DNA from: Marinobacter zhejiangensis
Lineage (GTDB): Bacteria; Pseudomonadota; Gammaproteobacteria; Pseudomonadales; Oleiphilaceae
Length of the DNA: 64,000 nucleotides
NCBI RefSeq assembly: GCF_900114775.1
Contig: NZ_FOUE01000003.1
Span: 310,001-374,000 of the forward strand
Direction: 5' to 3'
Under the pieces are notes generated by a model, which did not search any database, had not been told where the DNA came from, and was given only the letters and a program-made list of their open reading frames with translations. Shown here piece after piece: positions 62,960-64,000 of the stretch. The position numbers and the translations under genes are program-made. Every line of letters begins with the position of its first letter. Positions within the stretch are counted from its first letter, which is position 1.

Positions 62960-63826
62960 TCAGTTGTCCTGGAGCACCTTGGGGGTGCTGCTGCGATGGA
63001 AACCGTCGTAGGGTTCGTTGTTCTTGGCGTTTGGCAGCGGCCAGATCGGTGAGTCCTGGGATGCCGCGCCATCAATACGCAGGGTGTCTCCGCTGATAAA
63101 GGCGGCACCGGGGCTGAGCAGGAAGCAAATGGCGGAGCTGACTTCAGCCTCAGTTCCCATAGCCTTACGGGGAATGTGGTTACCTAGGTTGCGAATCCAT
63201 TCCTTCATGGTCGCCGGGTAGTTGTCCATACCGCTGGAGGCAATCCAGCCGGGAGCGACGGCATTGACCCGCACGCCGGAGCAGCCCCATTCGTAGGCAG
63301 CGGTCTGGGTAAAATTGACCATGCCGGCGCGGGCAGCACCGGAATGGCCCATGCCGGGCATGCCGCCCCACATGTCAGCAACAATGTTGACGATGGCGCC
63401 ACCGGTCTTCGACAGGGCCTGGGTGTACGCTTCCCGAGCCATCAGGAAACCGCCGGTCAGGTTGGTCCGCACTACGGTCTCCCAGCCCTTCTGGTTGATG
63501 CCGGTCAGGGGCGAGGCGAACTGGCCGCCGGCGTTGTTGACCAGGCCGTGCAGCCCGCCGTGTTCCGCAATGATGGCCTTGATGGTGGCCTTAACCGCGT
63601 CTTCTTCCCGGATGTCACAGACATGGGCGCTGGCGACGCCGCCATCTTCGAGAATTTCTGCTTTGACCGCCTCGACTTTCTCTTGCTTACGGCCAACCAG
63701 GGCGACCTTGGCGCCAAGAGACGCGAGCTCGTGGGCTGTACAGCGGCCAATACCGGAGCCGCCGCCGGTGACGATAAAGACCTGGCCGTCGAACAGGCCG
63801 GGACGCAAAACAGACTGGTAGCTCAT
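62960..63826 (-). CDS. atuB: Short-chain dehydrogenase, AtuB-like
   Basis: 288 residues: FIVTGGGSGIGRCTAHEL cofactor motif, NNAGGQFASPL, catalytic Ser-Tyr-Lys region altered around GMGHSGAARAGMVNF, in which the expected Tyr-x-x-x-Lys reads His-Ser-Gly-Ala-Ala-Arg. This suggests an enoyl-CoA reductase-like (DECR-type) SDR rather than a classical alcohol dehydrogenase. Its ATG overlaps the atuA stop (ATGA). Confidence 0.85.
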   Translation of the reverse strand: MSYQSVLRPGLFDGQVFIVTGGGSGIGRCTAHELASLGAKVALVGRKQEKVEAVKAEILEDGGVASAHVCDIREEDAVKATIKAIIAEHGGLHGLVNNAGGQFASPLTGINQKGWETVVRTNLTGGFLMAREAYTQALSKTGGAIVNIVADMWGGMPGMGHSGAARAGMVNFTQTAAYEWGCSGVRVNAVAPGWIASSGMDNYPATMKEWIRNLGNHIPRKAMGTEAEVSSAICFLLSPGAAFISGDTLRIDGAASQDSPIWPLPNAKNNEPYDGFHRSSTPKVLQDN

Positions 63827-64000
63827 GAATCTTGTCCTTTATTGAGTACAGAGGAAGCCACGGGAATGGGCATTTCCAGGAGTTGTTGGGCGAAGGCCTT
63901 GCCTTGGGGGTCGATACGAAGGCTGGCAACGCCGCCGCCGCCAAGGCTGTGCTCCAGCAGGAAGTTGAAGCCGTGAATGCCCGGCAGCGACCAGCGGGTC
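63823..64000 (-). CDS. atuA: AtuA-like protein (DUF1446), C-terminal 58 residues; 5' part outside window
   Basis: Partial gene; only the C-terminus is present. The frame reads LPGIHGFNFLLEHSLGGGGVASLRIDPQGKAFAQQLLEMPIPV (spread over ~45 codons), which is characteristic of AtuA/DUF1446 proteins, whose biochemical role in terpene catabolism is unknown. The stop TGA overlaps the atuB ATG by four bases. This frame is short and was easy to miss. Confidence 0.82.
   Translation of the reverse strand, partial: TRWSLPGIHGFNFLLEHSLGGGGVASLRIDPQGKAFAQQLLEMPIPVASSVLNKGQDS

Overview
The window reads as a continuous, gene-dense chromosomal segment of a marine gammaproteobacterium. The gene set (acyclic-terpene utilisation cluster, alkane/fatty-acid type acyl-CoA ligase, Mrp antiporter, PhoX phosphatase, serA next to a D-2-hydroxyglutarate dehydrogenase, imelysin iron locus) and the moderately high GC fit Marinobacter or a close relative; this is inference from content and protein style, with no database search. 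I saw no rRNA, tRNA, CRISPR array or intact transposase gene.

Layout: 0.1-4.4 kb holds a SulP transporter and an envelope-stress set in the classic arrangement (Spy/CpxP-like periplasmic protein divergent from a CpxR/CpxA-type pair). 4.6-11 kb is housekeeping: YigZ/IMPACT protein, DUF4136 lipoprotein, YciH, D-amino-acid dehydrogenase, a DUF4442 thioesterase, an AlkK-type acyl-CoA ligase, PpnP and a DUF4112 protein. 11-16.9 kb is a complete Mrp/Mnh Na+/H+ antiporter operon (order AB-C-D-E-F-G on the minus strand, A and B fused). 17.4-25.3 kb carries an EF-hand protein, a crotonase, a Rof-like small protein, PhoX behind candidate Pho boxes, a chemoreceptor, and the divergent argP/argO pair. A transposase-less element with 36-bp terminal inverted repeats sits exactly at the argO stop codon (25236-25508).

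26.4-28.9 kb encodes an OprF/OmpA-like porin followed by a lipoprotein with seven calcium-binding thrombospondin type 3 repeats. 29.8-34.8 kb is a four-gene iron-acquisition-type operon (imelysin, di-heme cytochrome, imelysin, DUF1513) behind a Fur-like box. 34.9-42.1 kb includes RlmJ, a degenerate AAA-like protein paired with an MscS channel, an EamA permease, a GIY-YIG protein, two alpha/beta hydrolases and an OmpA-family lipoprotein. 42.2-45.7 kb holds serA, the divergent FAD-linked D-2-hydroxyglutarate dehydrogenase and a class III sirtuin. The convergent gap 45.75-46.08 kb contains two related, oppositely oriented structured repeats with compensatory stem changes. 46-54.5 kb holds an ABC1 kinase, a FAH-family hydrolase, adenine salvage genes (apt and an adenine permease), a UPF0126 protein, a quinone oxidoreductase, an alpha/beta hydrolase, a Gly-rich small protein, an HD-domain protein and a GNAT enzyme.

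54.5-64 kb is a minus-strand cluster whose order matches the Pseudomonas aeruginosa atuA-atuH cluster gene for gene (atuA cut by the window end). It would encode conversion of citronellyl/geranyl-CoA through geranyl-CoA carboxylase (AtuC/AtuF) towards beta-oxidation.

The most unusual material is non-coding: the 36-bp-TIR element with two hairpins whose apical loops are complementary, and the pair of covarying two-hairpin repeats. The AAA-like/MscS pair and the TSP3 lipoprotein/porin pair are the protein-level leads.
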